A DNA stretch of 39,837 bases, taken from the NCBI RefSeq assembly GCF_004342485.1, contig NZ_SMBU01000042.1, positions 1-39,837 on the forward strand, read 5' to 3'. This document shows positions 1-10,922 of this stretch, in pieces. Source of the DNA: Roseateles saccharophilus (GTDB taxonomy: Bacteria > Pseudomonadota > Gammaproteobacteria > Burkholderiales > Burkholderiaceae_C). Each line of letters begins with the position of its first letter. Within the stretch, counting starts at the first letter, position 1. Both the position numbers and the translations under genes were made by a program. The notes beneath the pieces were generated by a model. That model searched no databases. It was not told where the DNA came from and saw only the letters and a program-made list of their open reading frames with translations.

Positions 1-81
1 ACCATCCAGACTGTCATCTTCCTGATCGCGGGCAAGCTCGACTTCAGCGCGATCAACCCTCACGCCCGGCAACCCACTTGA
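1..81 (+). CDS. C-terminal fragment of an unidentified protein (partial)
   Basis: Frame 1 is open from the window edge to TGA at 79-81 and gives 26 residues, beginning TIQTVIFLIAGKLDFSAINP. The first half is hydrophobic and could be part of a membrane segment. The product cannot be identified from so short a tail, and the frame may not be coding. It is listed because a gene crossing the left edge is possible. Confidence 0.2.
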   Translation, partial: TIQTVIFLIAGKLDFSAINPHARQPT

Positions 82-94
82 AATTCAAGAGAGC

Positions 95-175
95 CTAGAG
101 AAGTTCCTCGAAGGGGATGGCCTGGACAGCCGTTGCCGCCATACCGATGAGCACGCTAAGAATGATTTTTCGCAT
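95..175 (-). CDS. Tiny exported-peptide-like ORF (26 aa), possibly truncated
   Basis: An ATG at 175 follows a good Shine-Dalgarno sequence, GGAGG, six bases upstream. The 26-residue product has the form of a signal peptide: MRK, then a hydrophobic stretch IILSVLIGMAATA, then a VQA cleavage-like site, then IPFEELL and a stop. Either it is the start of an exported protein cut short by a stop or rearrangement, or it is a small peptide in its own right. No function can be assigned. The ribosome-binding site and the signal-peptide form are the only support. Confidence 0.3.
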   Translation of the reverse strand: MRKIILSVLIGMAATAVQAIPFEELL

Positions 176-326
176 GGGCGCCTCCACTGTTGTGGACGGC
201 AGTCTAGGTGGCTGCCCATGACCTGCTGCCCGCGACAGTCCACGGATGTCGACGCGCCCCTGGCTCAATTCCTCGCGGAATGAGATTGCGTGTGACCTGC
301 CCGGAATCGAGGGCTTTGCAGGTAGA

Positions 327-1694
327 TCACCGAGGCGTCTTGGCCATCAGTGATGCTGGATCGAACTCGGATAGTTCAGCCGTCCGACCGCGTGACGGTG
401 CAGTGACTATGCCACCCAGGCTAGCGTTTTCGACGGCGCTTCCGGCGCACTCCAACATCGCCTGCAACAACACATTGCACCCCGCCTCGATGTGCTCGGG
501 CTTGGCGTCCTCGATCTCGTTGTGGCTGATACCGTCCTTGCAGGGAATGAAGATCATGCCTGCCGGGGCCAGGCGGGCCATGTAGACGGCGTCGTGGCCG
601 GCGCCTGATACGGTGGGCATGTTGCTGTAGCCCAGCGCGTCGGCGGCCTTCTGCACGGCGGCGATGCAGTCGGGGTGGAAGGGCTGGGCCGGGTAGGCGC
701 TGACCTGCGTGATCTCGATGGGCAGGCCGGTCTCGGTCGACAGCCTGGCCGCTACGCCGCGGATGTCGGCGTCCATCGCGTCGCAAAGCGCATCGGTCGC
801 ATTGCGCAGGTCGATGCTGAACTTGACGCGGCCGGGGATGACGTTGCGGCTGTTGGGGTGGACCTGCACCATGCCCACCGTGCCGCGGCCGTGCGGCGGG
901 TGGCGGTGGGCGCAGGCGACCACCTCCTGCATCAGCTTGGTCGCGACCTGCAATGCGTCGCGGCGCAGCGCCATCGGCGTGGGGCCGGCGTGGGCCTCCA
1001 TGCCGGTGACGACGCAGTCGTACCAGCGGATGCCCAGCACGCCGGTGACGACGCCTATGGTCTTGTCGTGGTCCTCCAGCACGGGCCCCTGCTCGATGTG
1101 GGTCTCGAAGTAGGCGCCGATCGGGTGCTCGCCCGGCGCCTGCTCGCCGACGTAGCCGATGCGTTCCAGCTCGCCCTTGACGGTCTTGCCTTCGGTGTCC
1201 GTCGCCGCGTAGGCATGCTCCAGCGTGAAGGCCTTGGCGAACACGCCCGAGCCCATCATGACGGGCACGAAGCGCGAGCCTTCTTCATTCGTCCAGAACG
1301 CGACCTCGATGGGCGCCTCGGTCTCGATGCCGTGGTCATTGAGCGTGCGCACGACCTCGATGCCGGCCAGCACGCCATAGTTGCCGTCGAACTTGCCGCC
1401 GGTGGGCTGGGTATCGATGTGGCTGCCGGTGACGATGGGCGGCAGGCTGTTGTTGCGGCCCGGCCGGCGCATGAAGCCGTTGCCGATCTGGTCGATGGTG
1501 ACGGTCATGCCGGCCTCGCGCGCCCAGCGCGTGACGAGGTCGCGGCCCTGCTTGTCGAGGTCGGTCAGCGTCAGGCGGCAGACGCCGCCTTTCTCGGTGG
1601 CGCCGATCTGGGCGAGCTCCATCAGCGAGTCCCACAGGCGCCGGCCGTTGACGCGCAGCTTCGTGATGTCGGGCTTGGTGGCGGGCATGTCCAT
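327..1694 (-). CDS. Zn-dependent M20-family hydrolase, probable N-carbamoyl-beta-alanine amidohydrolase (beta-ureidopropionase)
   Basis: Predicted to cleave N-carbamoyl-beta-alanine to beta-alanine, CO2 and ammonia, the third step of reductive pyrimidine breakdown. The 455-residue protein shows the M20 amidohydrolase (AmaB/HyuC/allantoate amidohydrolase) signature: GSHIDT (H92), KFDG (D103), NEEGSRF (E137/E138), THIEQGP (H199), GMEAHAGPTPM, NSRNVIPG and GISHNE (H391), so the metal ligands look complete. The start at 1694 is chosen because AGGAGA lies just upstream. A second ATG at 1688 is possible. The gene lies 11 bases after hydA and is last in the operon. Family members usually end near residue 415; about 40 extra residues with no recognisable domain follow here, running into the different-looking left edge. 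Allantoate or N-carbamoyl amino acid hydrolase activity is the alternative, but the neighbours favour the pyrimidine pathway. Confidence 0.88.
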   Translation of the reverse strand: MDMPATKPDITKLRVNGRRLWDSLMELAQIGATEKGGVCRLTLTDLDKQGRDLVTRWAREAGMTVTIDQIGNGFMRRPGRNNSLPPIVTGSHIDTQPTGGKFDGNYGVLAGIEVVRTLNDHGIETEAPIEVAFWTNEEGSRFVPVMMGSGVFAKAFTLEHAYAATDTEGKTVKGELERIGYVGEQAPGEHPIGAYFETHIEQGPVLEDHDKTIGVVTGVLGIRWYDCVVTGMEAHAGPTPMALRRDALQVATKLMQEVVACAHRHPPHGRGTVGMVQVHPNSRNVIPGRVKFSIDLRNATDALCDAMDADIRGVAARLSTETGLPIEITQVSAYPAQPFHPDCIAAVQKAADALGYSNMPTVSGAGHDAVYMARLAPAGMIFIPCKDGISHNEIEDAKPEHIEAGCNVLLQAMLECAGSAVENASLGGIVTAPSRGRTAELSEFDPASLMAKTPR

Positions 1695-1705
1695 GGGGTT
1701 CTCCT

Positions 1706-4656
<2,951 letters not shown>

Positions 4657-4688
4657 GTCAGCCCCTCGTCCAACGAGTACGTTGGCCG

Positions 4689-4726
4689 ATCCCCCGGGGG
4701 GATGCGGGCCGGCTTGGGGCGGCCCG
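4689..4726. repeat. GC-rich double palindrome inside the pyrimidine operon
   Basis: Two adjacent inverted repeats lie in the mmsA-transporter gap: ATCCCCC/GGGGGAT (4689-4703, one central base) and CGGGCCG/CGGCCCG (4705-4711 and 4720-4726, 8-base loop). There is no T-run, so a simple intrinsic terminator is unlikely. It may be an intergenic palindromic repeat, or a hairpin that trims or stabilises the polycistronic mRNA and sets a different level for the transporter. Confidence 0.4.
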
Positions 4727-4779
4727 GCGCTCGGCCCGCTGCTGATGTGCCAACACGACGTGGTTCATGCCTACTCCGG

Positions 4780-6279
<1,500 letters not shown>

Positions 6280-6289
6280 CGCCATTCCT

Positions 6290-7597
6290 TCAGCCGCACC
6301 CGGCGCGCATCGGGTTGTTCGGGTGCGTGGTCCAGTTCTGGTAACTGCCGTCGATGACGCGGCCTGTGCGGGCATCGGTCTCGCCGGGCTGCAGCTTGCG
6401 CATCGTGATGGTGCCAGGGACAGGGCAGATCGACACGCACAAGTTGCAACCCACGCATTCCGCGTCGTTGACGTGGAAGTGGCGTTGGCCGTCCTTGGTC
6501 GCCCAGATGGCCTGGTGCGAGGTGTCCTCGCAGACGACATGGCAGCGCCCGCACTGGATGCAGCTGTCCTGGGCTATGAGGGCCTTCTCGACGTGGTTCA
6601 GGTTGAGCTGGTTCCAGTTCTTCACGGTCGGCACGGCGCGGCCCTGGAAGTCGGCCAGCGAGGCATAACCCTTCTCGTCCATGAAGTTGGCGAGGCCCGA
6701 ACACATGTCCTGCACGATCTTGAAGCCGTAGACCATGGCGGCCGTGCAGACCTGCACCGTGCCGCAGCCCATCGCGATGAACTCGGCCGCGTCGCGCCAG
6801 GTGGAGATGCCGCCGATGCCGCTGATCGGCAGTCCGGCCGTGGCCGCGTCGCGGGCGATCTCGGCCACCATGTTCAGCGCGATGGGCTTCACGGCCGGGC
6901 CGCAGTAGCCGCCGTGCGAACCCTGGCCGTCGGTGACCGGGCTCATCGTCATGCGGTCCAGATCGACGCCCATCACCGAGTTGATCGTGTTGATGAGGCT
7001 GACCGCGTCCGCGCCGCCGGCCCTGGCCGCACGCGCCGGAAAGCGCACGTCGGTGATATTGGGCGTGAGCTTGACGATGACGGGCATGCGCGTGTGCTTC
7101 TTGCACCACTCGGTGACCTGCTGGATGTACTCCGGCACCTGGCCCACGGCCGAGCCCATGCCGCGCTCGCTCATGCCATGCGGGCAGCCGAAGTTCAGCT
7201 CCACGCCGTCGGCGCCGGTGTCGGCCACGCGCTCGAGGATGGCCTTCCAGCTCGCCTCGTTGACCGGCACCATCAGGCTCACGACCATGGCCCGGTCCGG
7301 GAAGTCGCGCTTCACGCGGCGGATCTCGTCGAGGTTGGTCTGCAGCGGCCGGTCGGAGATCAGCTCGATGTTGTTGAAGCCGATGACGCGGCGGTCGGGG
7401 CTGAACAGCGTCGCATAGCGCGGGCCGTTCACGTTGACGACCGGCGGGTCCTCGCCCAGCGTCTTCCAGACGACGCCGCCCCAGCCGGCCTCGAAGGCGC
7501 GGCGCACATTGACCTCCTTGTCGGTCGGCGGCGCCGACGCGAGCCAGAAGGGGTTGGGGCTCTTGATGCCGAGGAAATTGCTGCTCAGGTCAGCCAT
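6290..7597 (-). CDS. preA: NAD-dependent dihydropyrimidine dehydrogenase, catalytic subunit PreA
   Basis: Reduces uracil or thymine to the 5,6-dihydro form as part of the PreT-PreA complex. The 435-residue protein has an FMN-binding dihydroorotate-dehydrogenase-like barrel (about 1-330) with the active-site loop NFGCPHGMSERGMG (C138), followed by a two-[4Fe-4S] ferredoxin domain with cysteines 346, 349, 352, 356 and 381, 384, 387, 391. This matches E. coli PreA in layout. The ATG at 7597 lies inside the end of preT (8-base overlap) behind a strong AAGGAGG, indicating coupled translation and a balanced amount of the two subunits. It is the first committed enzyme of the pathway. Confidence 0.96.
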   Translation of the reverse strand: MADLSSNFLGIKSPNPFWLASAPPTDKEVNVRRAFEAGWGGVVWKTLGEDPPVVNVNGPRYATLFSPDRRVIGFNNIELISDRPLQTNLDEIRRVKRDFPDRAMVVSLMVPVNEASWKAILERVADTGADGVELNFGCPHGMSERGMGSAVGQVPEYIQQVTEWCKKHTRMPVIVKLTPNITDVRFPARAARAGGADAVSLINTINSVMGVDLDRMTMSPVTDGQGSHGGYCGPAVKPIALNMVAEIARDAATAGLPISGIGGISTWRDAAEFIAMGCGTVQVCTAAMVYGFKIVQDMCSGLANFMDEKGYASLADFQGRAVPTVKNWNQLNLNHVEKALIAQDSCIQCGRCHVVCEDTSHQAIWATKDGQRHFHVNDAECVGCNLCVSICPVPGTITMRKLQPGETDARTGRVIDGSYQNWTTHPNNPMRAGCG

Positions 7598-8972
7598 GGC
7601 GGGCCTCCTTGTCGAGGTGGCGAACGGGGCTAAGGCCGATGGTGCGGTCGATGGCCTGTGCGGCGCGCTTGCCCTGCTCCACGGCTTCCACGGTCAGGTC
7701 GCGGCCGCCGGCGCGGCAGTCGCCACCGGCCCAGACGCGCGGGTGGCTGGTGGCGCCGTCGGCATCGGTCCTGATGCGGCCGCCTTCCAGCGCGATGGCC
7801 TGGCCCGCCGGCTCGGCCTCGTAGGCCTGGCCGATGGCGCGCAGCACGAGGTCGGCCTCGACGAAGAACTGTTCGCCCGTGTCGACGAGCCTGCCGTCTT
7901 CGAGCCGCGTCGCCGCGAAACGCATGCCCCTGAGCACGCCGCCTGCCGCCTCGACGGCCAGCGGCCGCGCCCAGCAGCGGATGCTCACGCCATGGGTCTG
8001 GGCCCAGTGCTGCTCGTACTCCGAGGCCGACAGGCCCTCGGGCCCGCGGCGGTAGATCAGGGTCACTTGCTCGGCGCCCAGCAGCCGGCTCTGCACGGCG
8101 GCGTCCACGGCCGTCATGCCGCCGCCGATGACGACGACGCGGCGGCCCACGGGCACGATCTCGGGGGCGTTCTGGCGCAGTTCGGCGATGAAGTCCACGG
8201 CGTCCCTGACCGATGACTGCAGGTCGGGCAACTCGGGCTCGGCGATGCCCAGCGCATTGACGCCCTGCAGGCCCAGGCCCAGGAAGACGGCGTCGTGTTC
8301 GGCCAGCAGGCCATCCAGCGTGATGTCGCGGCCCAGGCGGCAGTTCAGCCTGGGCGTGATGCCGCCGATGGAGAGCAGCCAGGCGATCTCGCGCTGCGCG
8401 AAGCCGCCGGCCACCTTGTAAGTGGCGAGGCCGTATTCGTTGAGGCCGCCCAGCTTGTCCGCGGCGTCGAACAGCGTCACCTCGTGGCCGCGCCAGGCCA
8501 GCCCATGTGCCGCGGCCAGGCCCGCCGGGCCGGCGCCCACCACGGCCACGCGCCTGCCCGTGGGCTGGCCGCGCGTGAACAGCGGCTTGCCGCCCTGGGC
8601 GAAATGCCCCTCGACCGCGAAGCGCTGCAGCAGCCCGATCTCGACCGGCTTGCTCTCGTTGGCGTTGCGCACGCAGGCCTGCTCGCACAGCACCTCGGTC
8701 GGGCAGACGCGGGCGCAGATGCCGCCCAGCGGGTTGGCCGTCAGGATGGCCTCGGCCGCGCCGCGCAGGTTGTCCTGCGCAATGCGCTGGATGAAGCTCG
8801 GGACATCGATGCCGGTCGGGCAGGCCGTCTGGCAGGGCGCGTCGAAGCAGTAGTAGCAGCGCTCCGCCTCGATCAGGGCCTGCGTGCGGTTCAGCGGCGG
8901 GTGGGCGTCGCCGAAGTTGCGGGCGTAGTCGGCGGGCGAAAGTCGGCCGGACTTCAGGTCGGCAGGGTCCAC
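7590..8972 (-). CDS. preT: NAD-dependent dihydropyrimidine dehydrogenase, electron-transfer subunit PreT
   Basis: The FAD-containing partner of PreA, which passes electrons from NAD(P)H to the PreA iron-sulfur clusters. An N-terminal cysteine-rich domain (CYYCFDAPCQTACP and GGICARVCPTEVLCEQAC) of the glutamate-synthase-small-subunit type is followed by two nucleotide-binding motifs, VVGAGPAGLAAA and VVIGGGMTAVDAA, and the late motif WAGGDCR. No in-frame ATG precedes the conserved region. GTG at 8972 is chosen because GGGAGA lies six bases upstream (460 residues). TTG at 8993 would add seven residues but has no ribosome-binding site and would overlap the candidate operator. It is the first gene of the operon. 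Confidence 0.92.
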   Translation of the reverse strand: MDPADLKSGRLSPADYARNFGDAHPPLNRTQALIEAERCYYCFDAPCQTACPTGIDVPSFIQRIAQDNLRGAAEAILTANPLGGICARVCPTEVLCEQACVRNANESKPVEIGLLQRFAVEGHFAQGGKPLFTRGQPTGRRVAVVGAGPAGLAAAHGLAWRGHEVTLFDAADKLGGLNEYGLATYKVAGGFAQREIAWLLSIGGITPRLNCRLGRDITLDGLLAEHDAVFLGLGLQGVNALGIAEPELPDLQSSVRDAVDFIAELRQNAPEIVPVGRRVVVIGGGMTAVDAAVQSRLLGAEQVTLIYRRGPEGLSASEYEQHWAQTHGVSIRCWARPLAVEAAGGVLRGMRFAATRLEDGRLVDTGEQFFVEADLVLRAIGQAYEAEPAGQAIALEGGRIRTDADGATSHPRVWAGGDCRAGGRDLTVEAVEQGKRAAQAIDRTIGLSPVRHLDKEARHG

Positions 8973-8992
8973 GGGCGTTCTCCCAGGGTTCA

Positions 8993-9038
8993 ACAGGTAA
9001 ACATTACTACCCTGTAAAAATTGACCCAGACGTAAAAA
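8993..9038. promoter_or_regulatory. Candidate operator/promoter region between preT and the TetR gene
   Basis: The divergent gap is strikingly AT-rich for this genome. It holds an inverted repeat ACAGG (8993-8997) / CCTGT (9011-9015), and GTAAA recurs at 8997, 9014 and 9032, about one to two helical turns apart. Its place just upstream of both divergent genes fits a binding site for the RutR-like regulator. It does not match the E. coli RutR consensus TTGACCANNTGGTCAA beyond a TTGACC half at 9021. No convincing -35/-10 pair could be fixed. Confidence 0.4.
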
Positions 9039-9079
9039 CCCGCAGCTCCCGCCTGGTGCGCGCCGTCAAAATCCGGTGC

Positions 9080-9718
9080 ATGACCGAACCCGTCGCCGTG
9101 ACGCGAACCCCGCGCGCCGCCACCCTGCGCAAGCAGGAGGCCATCCTTGCCGAGGCCGAGCGCCAGTTCGCGCGCTTCGGCTTCGAGGGCGTCAGCCTCG
9201 ACAGCATCGCCGCCGTGCTGGACCTGTCGCGCCAGAACCTGCTCTACCACTGGCCCAGCAAGGAGGAGCTCTACCGCGCCGTGCTGGACAGCGTGATGGG
9301 CGAGTGGATGGCCAATATGTCGGCCATCGCGGAGGCCGACGAGCCGGAGGCCGCCATCCAGACCTATGTGGACGTGAAGCTGCGCTTCAGCCGCGAGCGG
9401 CCCAGCGGCAACGCGGTGTTCACCCGCGAGATCATGGCCGGCGCGCCGCGCTACCAGGACGTGCTCAAGGCCCAGGTCATGCCGCTGCTGCATGCCGACG
9501 TGGCCCGCTTCGAGCGCTGGGCGTCCGAGGGCCGGGTGCGGCGCCTGGACTTCACCCACCTGATGTTCCTGATCTGGTCGTCCACCCAGGCCTATGCCGA
9601 TCTGGCGCCGCAGTTCGCCCTCTATATGGGCAAGCCGCGGCTGGAAGAGGCCGACTTCGACGCCGCGCGCGAGCTGATCACCAGCCTGATCTGGCGCAGC
9701 CTGGACGTCGCGCAGTGA
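9080..9718 (+). CDS. TetR-family regulator, RutR-like
   Basis: A 212-residue regulator that probably controls the divergent pyrimidine operon in response to a pyrimidine or pathway product. The N-terminal helix-turn-helix (about 20-65) contains GFEGVSLDSIAAVLDLSRQN then LLYHWPSKEELYRAVL, typical of TetR. The C-terminal half, with VDVKLRFSRERPSGNAVFTREIMAGAP and LMFLIWSSTQAYADLAPQ, closely resembles E. coli RutR, a uracil/thymine-sensing repressor. ATG at 9080 is chosen; an upstream GTG at 9056 is in frame, and neither has a Shine-Dalgarno sequence. The ATG is seven bases after AAAAT, so a leaderless mRNA is conceivable. It converges with the anti-sigma gene, 16 bases away. Confidence 0.88.
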   Translation: MTEPVAVTRTPRAATLRKQEAILAEAERQFARFGFEGVSLDSIAAVLDLSRQNLLYHWPSKEELYRAVLDSVMGEWMANMSAIAEADEPEAAIQTYVDVKLRFSRERPSGNAVFTREIMAGAPRYQDVLKAQVMPLLHADVARFERWASEGRVRRLDFTHLMFLIWSSTQAYADLAPQFALYMGKPRLEEADFDAARELITSLIWRSLDVAQ

Positions 9719-9734
9719 CGTGCTGACGGGCGGG

Positions 9735-10349
9735 TCAGCGCCAACCGGCGTCCCGCGCCGCGCGCTCCTGCTCCGGCCCCAGCGCCGCGCCGGCCATCAG
9801 GCCGTCCACCGCCGCGAGCACGGAGGGCGGCAGCGCACTGGCGGCCTGCCGCATGCCGCCCGCCGGTGCGGCCGTGACGGCCGCCACCTGCTGCAGCGCC
9901 CAGCTGCCATCCCCCTCGCGGCAGGCCAGGCCCGCCGATGCGGCGGTCGTGAAGCTGCGGCACCAGCGCCCGTCCCTGGCCTTGAAGCTGAGCTGCACGG
10001 CCACCGCGGCGCCGGCCTCGGGCGCGCTGGCCAGTTGCCTGTCGAGGGCGCGGGCGATGGCGCCCGTGGCCACCAGGCGGCCGCGGTCCAGTGCGTCGCC
10101 GTCGGAGGGCGCCAGCCGCGTGCCGAGCAGCGTGCCCAGCACCAGCGTCGCGGCCATGCCGCCCCAGGCGGCCCAGCTCGACATCGCCTTGCGCTGCACC
10201 CGCACGGCGCCCAGGTCGACGACCTGGGCCGTCGGCTCGGCCAGCAGGGCCTTGAGCCGGCCCGGCACGGGTTCGTCCAGCACCTCGCCGAAGGCGGCGG
10301 CCATGCGGCGGCGCTCGGCCTGCAACAGCTCTTCTTCACTGCGGCTCAT
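9735..10349 (-). CDS. Membrane-anchored anti-sigma factor
   Basis: Inferred to hold the adjacent ECF sigma factor at the membrane until a signal arrives. The 204-residue protein has a cytoplasmic segment (1-56), one transmembrane helix (about 57-80, AMSSWAAWGGMAATLVLGTLLG) and a periplasmic domain. That domain contains two cysteines in WCRSFTT (C130) and LACREGDGSW (C143), which could form a disulfide. It lacks the HxxxCxxC motif of zinc anti-sigma factors. ATG at 10349 overlaps the sigma stop by four bases (ATGA), with GGGAGAG upstream, so the two are translationally coupled. The identification rests on topology and partnership, not on a strong motif. Confidence 0.8.
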   Translation of the reverse strand: MSRSEEELLQAERRRMAAAFGEVLDEPVPGRLKALLAEPTAQVVDLGAVRVQRKAMSSWAAWGGMAATLVLGTLLGTRLAPSDGDALDRGRLVATGAIARALDRQLASAPEAGAAVAVQLSFKARDGRWCRSFTTAASAGLACREGDGSWALQQVAAVTAAPAGGMRQAASALPPSVLAAVDGLMAGAALGPEQERAARDAGWR

Positions 10350-10843
10350 GGCCACTCTCCCAGCAATTCCTGCAGCGCCTCGCGGGCGCGGGCCAGGCGG
10401 CTCGTCACGGTGCCCACCGGCACGCCCAGGGTTTCGGCCGCCTCCTGGTAGCTCAGGCCCTCCACCAGCACGAGGCCGACGACGCTGCGGTGCTCCTCGC
10501 TGAGCCGGGCCACGGCCTTGCGCACGAGGATGGCGTCGAGCTGCGAGCCGGTCGCCCGGCCGTCGCCCACGTGTTCGCCCTCTTCCTCGGGTAAGAAGGT
10601 CTGGCCGCGCCGCTCCCGGGCGCGCAGCTCGTCGATCCAGGCGTTCTGCATGATGCGAAACATCCAGCTGTCCAGACGCGTTCCAGGCGTCCACTGGTCG
10701 GTGCGGGTCAGCGCCTTCTCGATGGCGACCTGAACGAGATCGTCGGCGTCCTCGCGGGAGTGGGCCAGCGTGCGGCCGAAACGGCGCAGTCGGGGCAGCA
10801 GGCTGGCGATCTCCTGGCGAAGCTCGGCAAGGTTTTCGGGCAT
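10346..10843 (-). CDS. RNA polymerase ECF sigma factor
   Basis: A 165-residue group IV sigma factor. Region 2 (about 14-82) contains EDADDLVQVAIEKAL and LDSWMFRIMQNAWIDELRARER, the -10-recognising and core-binding part. Region 4 (about 108-158) contains LSEEHRSVVGLVLVEGLSYQEAAETLGV and VPVGTVTSRLARAREAL, the -35-recognising helix-turn-helix. There is no region 3, as usual for this class. ATG at 10843 is the only sensible start, although it lacks a clear Shine-Dalgarno sequence. It forms a two-gene unit with the anti-sigma gene and diverges from the S8 protease gene across about 80 bases, so the protease is a natural candidate target. Its own promoter sequence could not be identified by eye. 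Confidence 0.94.
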   Translation of the reverse strand: MPENLAELRQEIASLLPRLRRFGRTLAHSREDADDLVQVAIEKALTRTDQWTPGTRLDSWMFRIMQNAWIDELRARERRGQTFLPEEEGEHVGDGRATGSQLDAILVRKAVARLSEEHRSVVGLVLVEGLSYQEAAETLGVPVGTVTSRLARAREALQELLGEWP

Positions 10844-10922
10844 CGATACACGGACAACGGGCGAGGCCGGGATTTTCTTCCCGAGCCCGCTCGTTATCCT
10901 CGCAAAACACCCCGTGAAAGCC

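Larger units (their letters stand above)
1..326. other. Gene-poor left edge
   Basis: This stretch has no convincing full-length gene. It holds the tail of an open frame entering from the left (1-81) and a tiny minus-strand signal-peptide-like ORF (95-175). There is also a loose inverted repeat, GTGGAC near 194 and GTCCAC near 239. The base composition looks less GC-rich than the operon to the right, and the C-terminal extension of the neighbouring hydrolase runs into it. It may be an old recombination edge, but no transposase or clear terminal repeats are visible. Confidence 0.5.

Noticed and set aside
1-81. Tail of a mechanosensitive channel (MscL-like) from IQTV and LDFS words
   Set aside because: The words occur in the wrong order for MscL and the fragment is too short; left as unidentified.
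208-585. A plus-strand 125-codon ORF at the left edge
   Set aside because: Overlaps the 3' end of the ureidopropionase gene on the other strand and has no ribosome-binding site or recognisable motif.
9021-9036. RutR-type operator starting TTGACC
   Set aside because: Only one half matches; the other half should read GGTCAA and does not.
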